A stretch of 64,000 bases of DNA from an uncultured Lachnospiraceae bacterium. GTDB taxonomy: Bacteria; Bacillota; Clostridia; Lachnospirales; Lachnospiraceae. Below, piece after piece: positions 42,946 to 52,680 of the stretch. Location of the stretch: the NCBI GenBank assembly GCA_910586205.1, contig CAJUGD010000016.1:1-64000 (forward strand), written 5' to 3'. The notes under the pieces are model-generated. The model was not told the origin of the DNA, did no database searches, and saw nothing but the letters and a program-made list of their open reading frames with translations. The position numbers were made by a program, and so were the translations under genes. Positions within the stretch are counted from its first letter, which is position 1, and each line of letters begins with the position of its first letter.

Positions 42946-45825
42946 TTAGTCTCCGATGGTAACGCCGGAAACTCCTAAAGCCCCATGACCCATAATATAC
43001 TCCAGATCTGTATATCCATAATAGAAACGGTAGACATTCTTGGCCAGTGAAGCTGCATTGGCAGAAGAATATCCATAAGGAATATTGGTAGTGACACAAA
43101 TATCCGGGTTTGTGTAAGGACCATAGGAAATGAAAAATGCATGATTTCCCCGGGTCTTTACCTCCTGAGCCGTACCGGTCTTTCCTGCGATCTCCACCTC
43201 CAAATCCCGGAAAATCCTCCTTGAACTGCCCTCATAAATTACATTGTACATTCCCTGCTGCACTGCATCCCAAGTGGAGTCCTGTATCTCAATATGCCCG
43301 GTTACTTTGGGCGAATAGTCCTCGATCAGTTCTCCTTCTGAGTTGGTTCTCTTATCCAGCAGACTTAAATCAAACACGGTTCCCCTGTTTGCCAGAGCTG
43401 CCACATAGCGCGATAGCTGGACATTGGAGTACCTGTTGGTTCCCTGTCCCATGGCGGAACGCTCCGGATCCTCTGTGGACATCTCAGGTTCCAGCTCTGA
43501 GATCTCAATTCCGGATGTCCGATCCAATCCAAACATAGAAGCATAATTCCTCAGAATCTCCAGCCCCCGTTCTGTGGAATACACGCCGTTCTCATCCGTA
43601 GAAAGCCGATGGGCCACCTCAGCAAAATAACAGTTGCAGGAATTTTGGATACCGCCGACCAAATCCAAGGGACCATGTTTTCCCCAATAGATCCAGCATT
43701 TAATGTCTGGAGTGACCGCGTCATAAACCCCGGTACAGTCAATGGTTTCATCCAATTCCACCACATGTTCTTCTATTCCTGCAATGGCTGTGATAGGTTT
43801 AAAGGTGGAGCCAGGCGCCTTCCGGGCCTGCGTGGCATTATTATACATAGGAAGAGAAAGATCTTCCTGGAGCTGGTTAAAATACGTGGCATCCACAGTG
43901 CCGGAAAGCCGGTTATTGTCATAACTGGGGTAGGTGACCAAAGCCTTTACCTCACCTGTGTTCACATCTGTGATCACCACACTTCCGGTACAAGGGTCCA
44001 AGGCAAGCTGAGCCGGGGTAATATCAATATTGGAAATCCTTTCAATCATAAAGGTATAGGCATAATTTTCCCCGTTGCTGTTTAAAAGCTGCACCTGCTG
44101 CTCATCATAGTCTAAAACCCCCTGTGAATAAAGAGCCAGACAGAGCTGCCGCCCGGTTATGATCTCATCATCCACCAGATACCGGCAAATTCTCTTGTCA
44201 AACTTCGTATCCTCTCGAAGCTCTGAAAGCACCGTGTCAACCAAAACCTCATATATGGAGTCTGCATTGGAATATTTGTCTCCTACATCCAGGTGGGTGG
44301 TATCGATCCAATTCTGTGCAATGCCGGCATAGAGATAATCCCGAAGGCTGATCTCGTCATTCTTCCATGCAGTGTAAGCATCGCTGTCAACGTCAATCTC
44401 ATCCCGTTTTATGATTCCTACCGTATCGCCAGACAAATAATTATAAATATATACCATATAAGCTACCATGTCTTTGGGCAAATCCTTCATGACCGTAGCA
44501 TGTTCGCTCATCAGCTCCTGACGGAGCTGTTCCAAAATCCGATCCTTACTTGCAGAAAAGTTCCCGTAAATCTCTCTCTCAATGGGGGACGCATCCTCTG
44601 CTGCCATGGCGCTTAAAGAAAGAACGTTATTATTAATTAATTGATAATAGGCATCCTTAATCGGAAGTTCAATCTTAGATGCATCGGTAGTGCCGGTAGC
44701 TTCCACATCATAGTTCTTTAGCTTGTCTACCAGAATACCGGCCAACTGCTGCTCTATCAAATGGTAAATGCCGATCTGAAGTTCTCGGTCAATGGTCAGA
44801 TAAATATCATCCCCTGTGGTCGGCTGCGTCTCCGATACAACCTCCATAATGCTTCCCACATTGTTGACTATCAGGTTGCGGTAACCTTTCTTTCCCTGAA
44901 GATAGGTTTCCATTTGTTCTTCAATTCCGGTACGCCCCACCACATCATTAAGCTCATACTGGGGATTCTTTTTACGCAGTTCTTCCAGATGGTCCTCCTG
45001 CATTTTCCCTGTATAGCCTACAATCGGAGCAAAATAAATGCTGTCATTGTAGACGCGGATCGTTGTTTCTTCAATATTCACTCCCTGTAAAAGCTCCATA
45101 TTCTCCAGAATCTCCACCATGGTTTCCTCATCCACATGGGAAGTAATAGGAATAGCCTCATATTTTTTATAGGCAGTCAGGGACATGGTATAACGGATAT
45201 TAAAGATATCGAGAGCCTCCTCATTGGTTAAAATCAGAGGATTGCCCCGTTCATCCTTCATCTCATCCAGTTTATAGCGTTTCCATCTATCCTGTAAAAG
45301 CTCTTTGGCGCTGACAGCCGTAGGGTATTTGCCGTCCGCATCATTAAGGCTGTCTACAGAGCGTACACCGTAATAATCCCGCAGAAAGCGAAGCCTTGCT
45401 GCCTCTGAACTGCTGGTATACACCATCCTGCCGCTCTCGTCTAACCCGACCTCCAGCCTTCCCTGTATAGGGCAGTTATGCTTTTTTAAAATACGCACCA
45501 GACGCAGCAGCATGGCATTCATGGAAGCCACATCCGAGTATGCGCCGGTATCTTGAATCGTCACAGAATAAGCCGGCTCATTATAGGCCAAAAGATAGCC
45601 GTTGCAGTCATAAATGTTCCCTCGTGTGCCGGGAATGGACACCTCTTTTTTGGTAAGCTTTTCATAGTCGCTTAAATACTTTTCCCCGGCCACAATCTGC
45701 AGGTTAAAAAGCTTTACAATCAGAATAATAAACATCGCGGTAAAGACCACTCCTAAGGCAAACAGACGGGAACCGGCAATCCGGTGAAGAAGCTCCTTCA
45801 GGATCTCCAGTAAATCTCTAAGCAT
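42946..45825 (-). CDS. mrdA: Penicillin-binding protein 2 (class B)
   Basis: A 959-residue transpeptidase. One N-terminal helix, then the dimerisation domain (PGTRGNIYDCNGYLLA), then transpeptidase motifs: STFK near residue 670, SCN near 730 and KTG near 880. A region of some 230 residues between about 370 and 600, rich in Asp/Glu/Tyr, makes it much longer than E. coli PBP2 (633). Partner of RodA in wall elongation. Confidence 0.95.
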   Translation of the reverse strand: MLRDLLEILKELLHRIAGSRLFALGVVFTAMFIILIVKLFNLQIVAGEKYLSDYEKLTKKEVSIPGTRGNIYDCNGYLLAYNEPAYSVTIQDTGAYSDVASMNAMLLRLVRILKKHNCPIQGRLEVGLDESGRMVYTSSSEAARLRFLRDYYGVRSVDSLNDADGKYPTAVSAKELLQDRWKRYKLDEMKDERGNPLILTNEEALDIFNIRYTMSLTAYKKYEAIPITSHVDEETMVEILENMELLQGVNIEETTIRVYNDSIYFAPIVGYTGKMQEDHLEELRKKNPQYELNDVVGRTGIEEQMETYLQGKKGYRNLIVNNVGSIMEVVSETQPTTGDDIYLTIDRELQIGIYHLIEQQLAGILVDKLKNYDVEATGTTDASKIELPIKDAYYQLINNNVLSLSAMAAEDASPIEREIYGNFSASKDRILEQLRQELMSEHATVMKDLPKDMVAYMVYIYNYLSGDTVGIIKRDEIDVDSDAYTAWKNDEISLRDYLYAGIAQNWIDTTHLDVGDKYSNADSIYEVLVDTVLSELREDTKFDKRICRYLVDDEIITGRQLCLALYSQGVLDYDEQQVQLLNSNGENYAYTFMIERISNIDITPAQLALDPCTGSVVITDVNTGEVKALVTYPSYDNNRLSGTVDATYFNQLQEDLSLPMYNNATQARKAPGSTFKPITAIAGIEEHVVELDETIDCTGVYDAVTPDIKCWIYWGKHGPLDLVGGIQNSCNCYFAEVAHRLSTDENGVYSTERGLEILRNYASMFGLDRTSGIEISELEPEMSTEDPERSAMGQGTNRYSNVQLSRYVAALANRGTVFDLSLLDKRTNSEGELIEDYSPKVTGHIEIQDSTWDAVQQGMYNVIYEGSSRRIFRDLEVEIAGKTGTAQEVKTRGNHAFFISYGPYTNPDICVTTNIPYGYSSANAASLAKNVYRFYYGYTDLEYIMGHGALGVSGVTIGD

Positions 45826-45831
45826 TCTTTC

Positions 45832-46338
45832 CTAATCTCTCCTTTTTTCCATCTCCTCCATCCTTCTGTTGGTAAATAACACAGAGCGGTAGAGAAGCAG
45901 CGTAGCCACAACGGTAAAGATCGTCTCTGGAAGAATGATCTCCCAGAAATAATAGGCAATATCCAGGCGGTTCCGAATCAGAAAGCTGAATACATAAATA
46001 TAGCCATTATAAGCAAGCTCATTGACCAGACTCAGGATCAACGGCAATGTAATATAATCTTCATAGTAATATTTGGTGCAGATTCCATTGGTATAACCAA
46101 TATAAATATACAGTAAGGTATAAAAGCCAAAAGGCCCGCTGTAAAACAAATCCAGCAATACTCCCGCCAAAAACCCGTACCATAGTCCTGCTTCCTTCCC
46201 ATAAATAAATCCAAAGGAAAAAGTCAGAATCAGCAGCAGATTGGGAGTGGCGGCCAAAAAAGGCAGCAGGGGAAAGATGCCGTTTTGTATGGTAAATGCC
46301 AGAAGCATCAGCAATATATTTAATCCGATCCGCTTCAT
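45832..46338 (-). CDS. mreD: Rod shape-determining protein MreD
   Basis: A 168-residue protein with about five membrane segments and the family pattern FGFIYGKEAGLWYGFLAGVL and LLDLFYSGPFGFYTLLYIYI. It overlaps mreC by 4 bases. Confidence 0.9.
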   Translation of the reverse strand: MKRIGLNILLMLLAFTIQNGIFPLLPFLAATPNLLLILTFSFGFIYGKEAGLWYGFLAGVLLDLFYSGPFGFYTLLYIYIGYTNGICTKYYYEDYITLPLILSLVNELAYNGYIYVFSFLIRNRLDIAYYFWEIILPETIFTVVATLLLYRSVLFTNRRMEEMEKRRD

Positions 46339-47204
46339 TCTTGTTCTCCCTGACTGACCGGCAGTTCTCCCTCTATCTGGTCTTCCTTCAGCTCCAGAAT
46401 TACTAAGACTTCCTGCAGGTTATTGAACTTTGCCGCCGGAATCAGATAACCGGACTTGGTAAGGCGCGTATCATCTGTCGTAATGTTGGTGGCATAGCCG
46501 ATCAGAATACCAGGAAGATACTTGGAGCTGACGTTAGAGGTGACAATCCGATCTCCGTCCTTTACATCCCCATCCTTGGTGATCTTGCTGATCCTCAGCC
46601 GTCCCTCGGAAAACAAGGTTAAATCTCCCTCCACAAAACAGGTGTCGCCGGACTGCTGGGCCATGGCGCTGACCCGGCTTACATCGTCAATAATCGAACG
46701 TACCGTGGCATAGTTAGCCCCCACATCCGTAACGATTCCCACCAGGCCGCCTCCGGCGATTACATTGGCATCCACCCGCACTCCGTCTGCCGATCCTTTA
46801 TTAATGCGGAAAACCTGAAACCAGGCCCCGGAATCCTTGGCTATGACCCTGGCGCCGATCTTTTTATACTGCTGGTAATCCTGATCAAGCTGATACAGCT
46901 CCCGCAGCCGCTCCAGCTCAAACTGCTCTGCCTGCAGGCGGGTATTTTCCTCCACCAGACTGTCAATCCGCGCCTTCAGTTCATGGTTTTCCTCCATGGC
47001 CCCTTTAAACTGAAGATAATCTGTGATCTCATTATAAACCAGAGTCCCTGCCCGGTTGACCCCGGACTGTACCGGAATCAGAAAATATCCCACCCCGGTG
47101 CGCAGAGGCTCTAAAAAGCTGTCCCGAAAGGAGGTAACTACGATCAGCAGAATACAAAAAACAGACATGCCGATCAGAATATACTTGCTGCGTTTTGATT
47201 CCAT
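46335..47204 (-). CDS. mreC: Rod shape-determining protein MreC
   Basis: A 289-residue MreC with one membrane anchor, a coiled coil (about residues 65-100) and the beta domain (IAGGGLVGIVTDVGANYATV, SRVSAMAQQSGDTCF). It regulates the PBP2/RodA pair. Its ATG lies directly next to the radC stop, leaving no room for mreB. Confidence 0.93.
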   Translation of the reverse strand: MESKRSKYILIGMSVFCILLIVVTSFRDSFLEPLRTGVGYFLIPVQSGVNRAGTLVYNEITDYLQFKGAMEENHELKARIDSLVEENTRLQAEQFELERLRELYQLDQDYQQYKKIGARVIAKDSGAWFQVFRINKGSADGVRVDANVIAGGGLVGIVTDVGANYATVRSIIDDVSRVSAMAQQSGDTCFVEGDLTLFSEGRLRISKITKDGDVKDGDRIVTSNVSSKYLPGILIGYATNITTDDTRLTKSGYLIPAAKFNNLQEVLVILELKEDQIEGELPVSQGEQE

Positions 47205-47900
47205 CTATAACAATCCCCGTTCTTTCATACTTACATAAGAGTGCTCCCCCACCACAACATGATCCTGAAGATAAATTCCCACCAGCTCCCCTGCCTGCAT
47301 AACCTGCTTTGTGAGAAGGATATCCTGCCTGCTGGGCTCCGGATCACCGCTCGGGTGGTTGTGGACCAGAATGAGGCTGACTGCCTGATAGCGCAGCGCC
47401 TCAATAAAAATCTCCCTGGGCGAAGCAAGGGAGGCATTAACCGTCCCCTTGGATATGAGAATATCTTGGATCAGCATCTGCTTTGTGTTAAAGAGCATAA
47501 TATAAAGCTGCTCCTGCTCCATGTGACGCATGTCCTCCTGAAAATATTCTGCCACTGCCCCGGGACTCTTTAAGAGCATGGTGCGCTCACCAGACTTTCT
47601 GGCCTTCCGGTTCCATATCCGCCTGGAAAGCTCCCCCACACATAAGAGCTGAATCCCCTTTACCGTACCAATTCCCTTGACAGAAGTAAGCTCCGGCAAG
47701 GTAAGGTGCAAAAGCCCTAAAATACCGTCTTTAGGATAATTCAAGGCAAGAACCTGAGATGCAAGTTCAAGAGAGCCTGACTGATGTGAACCGGTACGGA
47801 TAATAATGGATAAAAGCTCTGCATCGCTTAAACGCTTTGGCCCTTCCCGCAAACACCGCTCATAGGGCCTGTCGTCACTTGGTATATCTTTGATTTTCAT
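47205..47900 (-). CDS. radC: RadC family JAB-domain protein
   Basis: A 231-residue RadC: the N-terminal helix-hairpin-helix (ELTSVKGIGTVKGIQLLCVG) and the JAB metalloprotease motif HNHPSGDPEPSRQDI. It is directly upstream of mreC in this operon. In many relatives mreB lies between them. Role in DNA repair is doubtful in general. Confidence 0.95.
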   Translation of the reverse strand: MKIKDIPSDDRPYERCLREGPKRLSDAELLSIIIRTGSHQSGSLELASQVLALNYPKDGILGLLHLTLPELTSVKGIGTVKGIQLLCVGELSRRIWNRKARKSGERTMLLKSPGAVAEYFQEDMRHMEQEQLYIMLFNTKQMLIQDILISKGTVNASLASPREIFIEALRYQAVSLILVHNHPSGDPEPSRQDILLTKQVMQAGELVGIYLQDHVVVGEHSYVSMKERGLL

Positions 47901-48020
47901 AGCTCCTGGTTCCTTTCTACGTGACTCTCCAAGTACGCGGCTGGAAAAAGGAGATATTTGTACCTTATTTTACCACAAAATCAAACATGTGTACATAAAA
48001 ATATATAACTCTAAGAAAGT

Positions 48021-49331
48021 TTAGGAAAAATTAACATTTGGCAGAGGCACCCTTTTGTCAATCAATTTCTGCAGAGACATTAAAATCCCAAGCTTTGCGT
48101 GATACCAGGTAAGACCTCCCTGAAAATAAACCGCATAGGGCTCTTTAATGGGCGCATCTGCACTCAGCTCAATAGAGGATCCCTGCACAAATGCCCCTGC
48201 TGCCATGACAACCGGTGCGTCATAGCCCGGCATGTCCCACGGCTCCGGCGTCACAAAGCTGTCCACAGGCGCTGCCGCCTGGATTCCCTGGCAAAAGGCA
48301 ACCACTGCCTCTGAAGATCCTAAGGTAACTGCCTGAATAATGTCATGACGAGACTCCTTGCTGTCCGGAACCACCGGATATCCAAGACGCTCATAGATAT
48401 TTGCAGCAAAGACAGCCCCCTTTAATGCCCCGGCCACCACAGCAGGAGCCAGAAAAAGCCCTTGGAAAAAGGACTGGTTCAGCCCTAAGCTGGCTCCCAC
48501 CTCTTTTCCCAAGCCAGGTGCGCTGAGACGGTAGGAAGCCCGATCAATACAGTCCTTTCGCCCTGCAATATATCCGCCGATGGGAGCCAATCCGCCGCCT
48601 GGATTCTTGATCAGAGAGCCCACAATCATATCAGCCCCCACGTCCGTAGGCTCTGACCGCTCTACAAATTCTCCATAGCAGTTGTCTACCATACAGATCA
48701 CATCCGGCTTCAGGCTTTTCACAAAAGAAATCAGCTCCCCGATCCTTTTTACGGATAAAGTGGGTCTAGTGGCATAGCCCTTAGAGCGCTGGATCGTCAC
48801 CAGCTTTGTCCGCTCATTGACAGCCTGTCTAATCCCTTCATAATCAAAAGAGCCGTCAGAAAGCAGATCCACCTGTCTGTATGTTACCCCATATTCCTTT
48901 AAGGAACCTACAGAATCCCGAATCCCGATAACTTCCTCCAAGGTGTCATAGGGCTTGCCCACCGGAGACAAAAGCTCGTCTCCCGGCCGAAGATTTCCTG
49001 ACAAGGCAACATGAAGCGCATGGGTGCCGCTGATAAGCTGGGGACGTACCAGGGCAGCTTCCCCATGGAAAGTCTTGGCATAGACATCCTCCAGCACATC
49101 TCTCCCCAAATCATTATACCCATATCCGGTAGTGGCCGCAAAGTGAATGTCACTGACCCGGGCCTTCTGCATTGCCCCAATAACCTTCATCTGGTTATAT
49201 TCTGCTGTCTCGTCAATGGCTGCAAACCGTTCCTTCAGTTCTTCTTCTATCTTCAAGCCAAATTCCAGCACTTTCTGGCTGATTCCCAGCTCTCTGTACA
49301 TATTTTCCAGGTTCATCGTCTCATTTCCCAT
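48021..49331 (-). CDS. Methionine gamma-lyase family / aluminium resistance protein
   Basis: A 436-residue PLP enzyme of the Firmicute YnbB family. The PLP lysine lies in QRSKGYATRP, and GADMIVGSLIKNPGGGLAPI is diagnostic. It lies between radC and miaA, with a 7-base gap to the latter. Reaction not proven; C-S lyase chemistry is inferred from the fold. In Bacillus the ortholog is also near miaA-hfq. Confidence 0.92.
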   Translation of the reverse strand: MGNETMNLENMYRELGISQKVLEFGLKIEEELKERFAAIDETAEYNQMKVIGAMQKARVSDIHFAATTGYGYNDLGRDVLEDVYAKTFHGEAALVRPQLISGTHALHVALSGNLRPGDELLSPVGKPYDTLEEVIGIRDSVGSLKEYGVTYRQVDLLSDGSFDYEGIRQAVNERTKLVTIQRSKGYATRPTLSVKRIGELISFVKSLKPDVICMVDNCYGEFVERSEPTDVGADMIVGSLIKNPGGGLAPIGGYIAGRKDCIDRASYRLSAPGLGKEVGASLGLNQSFFQGLFLAPAVVAGALKGAVFAANIYERLGYPVVPDSKESRHDIIQAVTLGSSEAVVAFCQGIQAAAPVDSFVTPEPWDMPGYDAPVVMAAGAFVQGSSIELSADAPIKEPYAVYFQGGLTWYHAKLGILMSLQKLIDKRVPLPNVNFS

Positions 49332-49338
49332 TATCGTT

Positions 49339-50292
49339 TCATGTCCTCTCTATAATTTTTTCCTTTTCCAATTCTTCCATAATATATTCCAGCACCTTTT
49401 CACCATTAAATCCAAACGGTTCCAGCTCCACCCACTTAACGTCCCGCTCTCTCCGAAACCAGGTAAGCTGACGCTTTGCAAAATGTCTGGTATCCCGCTT
49501 TAACACCCGCACCGCTTCCTCCAGATCCCATTTTCCATCCAAATAATCCAGGATCTCTTTATACCCAAGTCCCTGCATGGATACCATCCCCTGACGGCAT
49601 CCCATATCGCGCAGCCTTTTTACCTCATCCACCAGCCCTGCATGGATCATCTCATCTACCCTCTGATCAATCCGTTCGTAAAGCCTTTTCCTGTCACAGT
49701 TCAGCACAAAATAACAGAACCGGTAAGGAGATTCTTTTTTTCTCTCATCCTCATTGTGCTTAGAAATCGGCTCTCCGGTCATCCGATAGTACTCAAGTGC
49801 ACGGATCATCCTCTTCCGGTTATTGGCATGGATCTGCCTGGCAGCTTCCGGGTCAGCCCTGCACAAAAGCTCATGGACATATTCATTTCCGCGCTCCTCA
49901 CAAAGCGCCTCTAATTCCTGGCGAATGGCCTGGCTATTGTCATTTTCCTTAAAGTCAATATCATAGAGAAGGGCCTGAATATAAAATCCCGTGCCTCCTG
50001 CCACAATAGGAATATGCCCCCTGTCATAGATTCCCTCCAATGCTTGCTTCGCCATGGACTGAAAGACCGTCACGTTAAAGTCTTCATATGGCTCTAACAC
50101 ATCGATCAGATGGTGGAAAATCCCCCTTTTCTCCTCCTGTGTCACTTTCGCAGAGCCGATATCCATATGACGATACACTTGCATGGAATCTGCACTGATT
50201 ATCTCACCGTTTACAGCCCGGGCCAAATCAATGGATAGAGAGGTCTTTCCCACTGCAGTCGGTCCGGTAACAATGATCAATGGTTGTTTCAT
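49339..50292 (-). CDS. miaA: tRNA dimethylallyltransferase
   Basis: A 317-residue MiaA, which makes i6A37 in tRNA. P-loop is GPTAVGKTS; DSMQVYRHMDIGSAKVT and RNAtype segments VAGGTGFYIQALLYDIDF and FAKRQLTWFRRERDV are present. MiaB further downstream in this window (55350) then methylthiolates the same base. It is 14 bases after mutL. Confidence 0.97.
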   Translation of the reverse strand: MKQPLIIVTGPTAVGKTSLSIDLARAVNGEIISADSMQVYRHMDIGSAKVTQEEKRGIFHHLIDVLEPYEDFNVTVFQSMAKQALEGIYDRGHIPIVAGGTGFYIQALLYDIDFKENDNSQAIRQELEALCEERGNEYVHELLCRADPEAARQIHANNRKRMIRALEYYRMTGEPISKHNEDERKKESPYRFCYFVLNCDRKRLYERIDQRVDEMIHAGLVDEVKRLRDMGCRQGMVSMQGLGYKEILDYLDGKWDLEEAVRVLKRDTRHFAKRQLTWFRRERDVKWVELEPFGFNGEKVLEYIMEELEKEKIIERT

Positions 50293-50306
50293 ACACCTGT
50301 TCCCCC

Positions 50307-52640
50307 TTATACGATCCGTTTAAATTTCTTCTCTAACTCATATTTACTCATTGAAATGATGGTAGGCCGGCCATGAGGACAAGCATAAGGATTCTCAAGA
50401 GTCAAAAGCCGGTCAATCAGCCTGTCTGCCTCAGAAATGCTCATGGCATGGTTTCCCTTGACTGCCGCCTTGCAGGACATAGAAGCCACCCGCTCACAAA
50501 TCAGCTCTAAGCCGCCACAAGCCATATCTTCTGACAGATTATCTATCATTTCCATCAGCAAATCCTTCTGTGCCACACAAAACAGATTGTCAGGCACAGC
50601 CCGCACTGCATACTCCCTTCCGCCAAAATGTTCGATCTCAAAGCCAATCTGTGTAAAAGCCTTCCGAAAACGCTCAAAAAGAACCTCCTCCCGGCCGCTT
50701 AAGGTAAGGATAATCGGAGGATCGACCATCTGGCTGGTAGTCTTTCGGTCCGCAAGAGCTGCCATGGTTTCTTCATATAAAACCTTTTCATGGGCTGCAT
50801 GCTGATCCATGATGTAGAGCTGGTCCTGAAATTCCACAAGCCAATAGGTGTCAAAAAGCTGTCCGATCAGGCGGTGGCGTCTGCGGGACTCAGGGGCAAG
50901 AAGCCGTTCCTCAAACAGATCCATCTGTTTTGGCTGAATTTTGTCTGCGGAGTCCGCAAGATCCGTATTTAAGTTATCCACAATGGAAGAAAAAACGGGA
51001 TTTTCGTCCGGATCCTTTTCTTCTGTCCGACTTAAGTTATCCACAATCTGACAATGTTCGGCTTTTTCTGCAAAGCTTCCTGTTTTGTCCTGATTTGAGT
51101 TATCCACAATAACTCTGTTTTCCGGAATTTGGCCGGCAGGACCTGAAGCAGCATTCGTAAAGTTATCCACAAAACCGGTTACTTGCATGTTTCCGCCTAA
51201 TAACACACCTTCTTTTTCCGCTGCTATAGAGGAACTCACCGAAAAGCCTTCTCTCTCCACTTCGCTCTCAATACTTTGTCTTTTTAGGCTGTTTTCCTCC
51301 ACAGGATTCCTCTTAAAGACATCTTTTTGTAATTTTTCCCCCACTGTGGATTCTGCTTTTGCTTCCCTTACAGGATTTTCTCTCCCTGCCTTTTCCGTCA
51401 TGGTTCCAAAAAGATCACCCTTTATCTCGTTTTGTCCATCTTCCGCATTATAGGCCGTCGCTTCCTCCCCTACCCATTCTTTTTTCCTGTCAGGGTCATC
51501 TCCATACTGAATTTGATTCTTCCTGCACTGCATCCCGCTCTGCTTCATCTGCCCCATTCGCTTCTTCTCAAACGGTTCCGGGATCAAAAGTCTTTTTCCT
51601 CTGTCAGCCTTTTCCTGCTTTTTCTCCTCTAAGGATATCTGCGGAATCAGCTCTTTTTCCATCAAAATCCCTTTAATGCCCTCTCGAATCACATGAAAGA
51701 TAGTTTCCCCATTCTGGAACCGCAGCTCCATTTTAGTCGGATGTACATTCACATCTAAAAGCTCCGGCTCAATCCGAAGCTGCAGCATGGTAAAAGGATA
51801 TTTGTGCTGCATCATAAAAGGCTTATATGCCTCCTCAATCGCCTTACAAATAATATTGCTCTTAATATACCGCCCATTAATAAAGTAATGCTCAAAATTC
51901 CGGTTATTCCTGGCAATCAGCGGTTTGCCTAAAAAACCCTCTATGGAAATTTCTTCATGGGTGATCTGGATGGGAAGAAGATTGGATGTGATCTCCCTTC
52001 CAAACACAGTATAAATAATGTCCTTCAGGCTGTGATTGCCGGAGGTATACAGTTTGTTCTGGTTATTCTGGATAAATCGGATGGAAATCTCCGGATGTGA
52101 CAAGGCGATCTTTTCCACCAGATCCCCCACATGAGCGCCTTCTGTCATGGCTGTCCTTAGGAATTTCTTCCGAACAGGCGTATTATAAAACAAATTCCGG
52201 ACAATCATGGTAGTTCCTTCGGGAGCCCCAATCTCCTCTGTGTCTTTTTCCACCCCGCCCTCAATCTGATAACGGGTACCGGTAAGGCTCCCCTGCATCC
52301 GGGTAATGACCTCCACCTGAGCCACAGCTGCAATGCTGGACAATGCCTCCCCCCGAAAGCCTAAGGAGGAAACCAAGAACAGATCCTCCACCGTCCGTAT
52401 CTTGCTGGTAGAATGGCGCAAAAAAGCCAGCGGAATTTCATCTGCTGAAATCCCGCATCCATTATCTGTTACCCGTATAAAAGAAATTCCTCCGTCACGA
52501 ATCTCTACCGTCACGGCTGTTGCCTTTGCATCAATGGCATTTTCCAAAAGCTCCTTAACCACAGAAGCAGGCCGTTCAATCACCTCTCCTGCGGCAATCT
52601 TATTGATTGTATTTTGATCTAAAACCTGTATGCTTGCCAT
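50307..52640 (-). CDS. mutL: DNA mismatch repair protein MutL
   Basis: A 777-residue MutL, some 150 longer than usual. The GHKL ATPase is N-terminal (NKIAAGEVIERPASV, DNGCGISA), and the C-terminal dimer domain has the endonuclease motif DQHAAHEKVLYE. The long linker (about residues 330-600) is Glu/Lys-rich with three exact 21-residue spacings of the triplet VDN, produced by four perfect DnaA boxes in the DNA. Operon mutS-mutL-miaA. Confidence 0.97.
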   Translation of the reverse strand: MASIQVLDQNTINKIAAGEVIERPASVVKELLENAIDAKATAVTVEIRDGGISFIRVTDNGCGISADEIPLAFLRHSTSKIRTVEDLFLVSSLGFRGEALSSIAAVAQVEVITRMQGSLTGTRYQIEGGVEKDTEEIGAPEGTTMIVRNLFYNTPVRKKFLRTAMTEGAHVGDLVEKIALSHPEISIRFIQNNQNKLYTSGNHSLKDIIYTVFGREITSNLLPIQITHEEISIEGFLGKPLIARNNRNFEHYFINGRYIKSNIICKAIEEAYKPFMMQHKYPFTMLQLRIEPELLDVNVHPTKMELRFQNGETIFHVIREGIKGILMEKELIPQISLEEKKQEKADRGKRLLIPEPFEKKRMGQMKQSGMQCRKNQIQYGDDPDRKKEWVGEEATAYNAEDGQNEIKGDLFGTMTEKAGRENPVREAKAESTVGEKLQKDVFKRNPVEENSLKRQSIESEVEREGFSVSSSIAAEKEGVLLGGNMQVTGFVDNFTNAASGPAGQIPENRVIVDNSNQDKTGSFAEKAEHCQIVDNLSRTEEKDPDENPVFSSIVDNLNTDLADSADKIQPKQMDLFEERLLAPESRRRHRLIGQLFDTYWLVEFQDQLYIMDQHAAHEKVLYEETMAALADRKTTSQMVDPPIILTLSGREEVLFERFRKAFTQIGFEIEHFGGREYAVRAVPDNLFCVAQKDLLMEMIDNLSEDMACGGLELICERVASMSCKAAVKGNHAMSISEADRLIDRLLTLENPYACPHGRPTIISMSKYELEKKFKRIV
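50974..51171 (+). promoter_or_regulatory. Four perfect DnaA boxes at 63-bp intervals inside mutL
   Basis: TTATCCACA occurs at 50974-50982, 51037-51045, 51100-51108 and 51163-51171, all in the same orientation and each step exactly 63 bp. The 12-mer AGTTATCCACAA is shared by all four, while the intervening DNA is unlike between units. In mutL each box encodes the VDN triplet. Confidence 0.95.
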
Positions 52641-52680
52641 TCCTGCTCCTTTTAAATTTACATAACAATATTATGTAACC

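Noticed and set aside
50974..51171. Replication origin in mutL
   Set aside because: The boxes are clustered, but there is no dnaA/dnaN, no AT-rich unwinding element and the genes point toward a nearby terminus, so titration or regulation is more likely.
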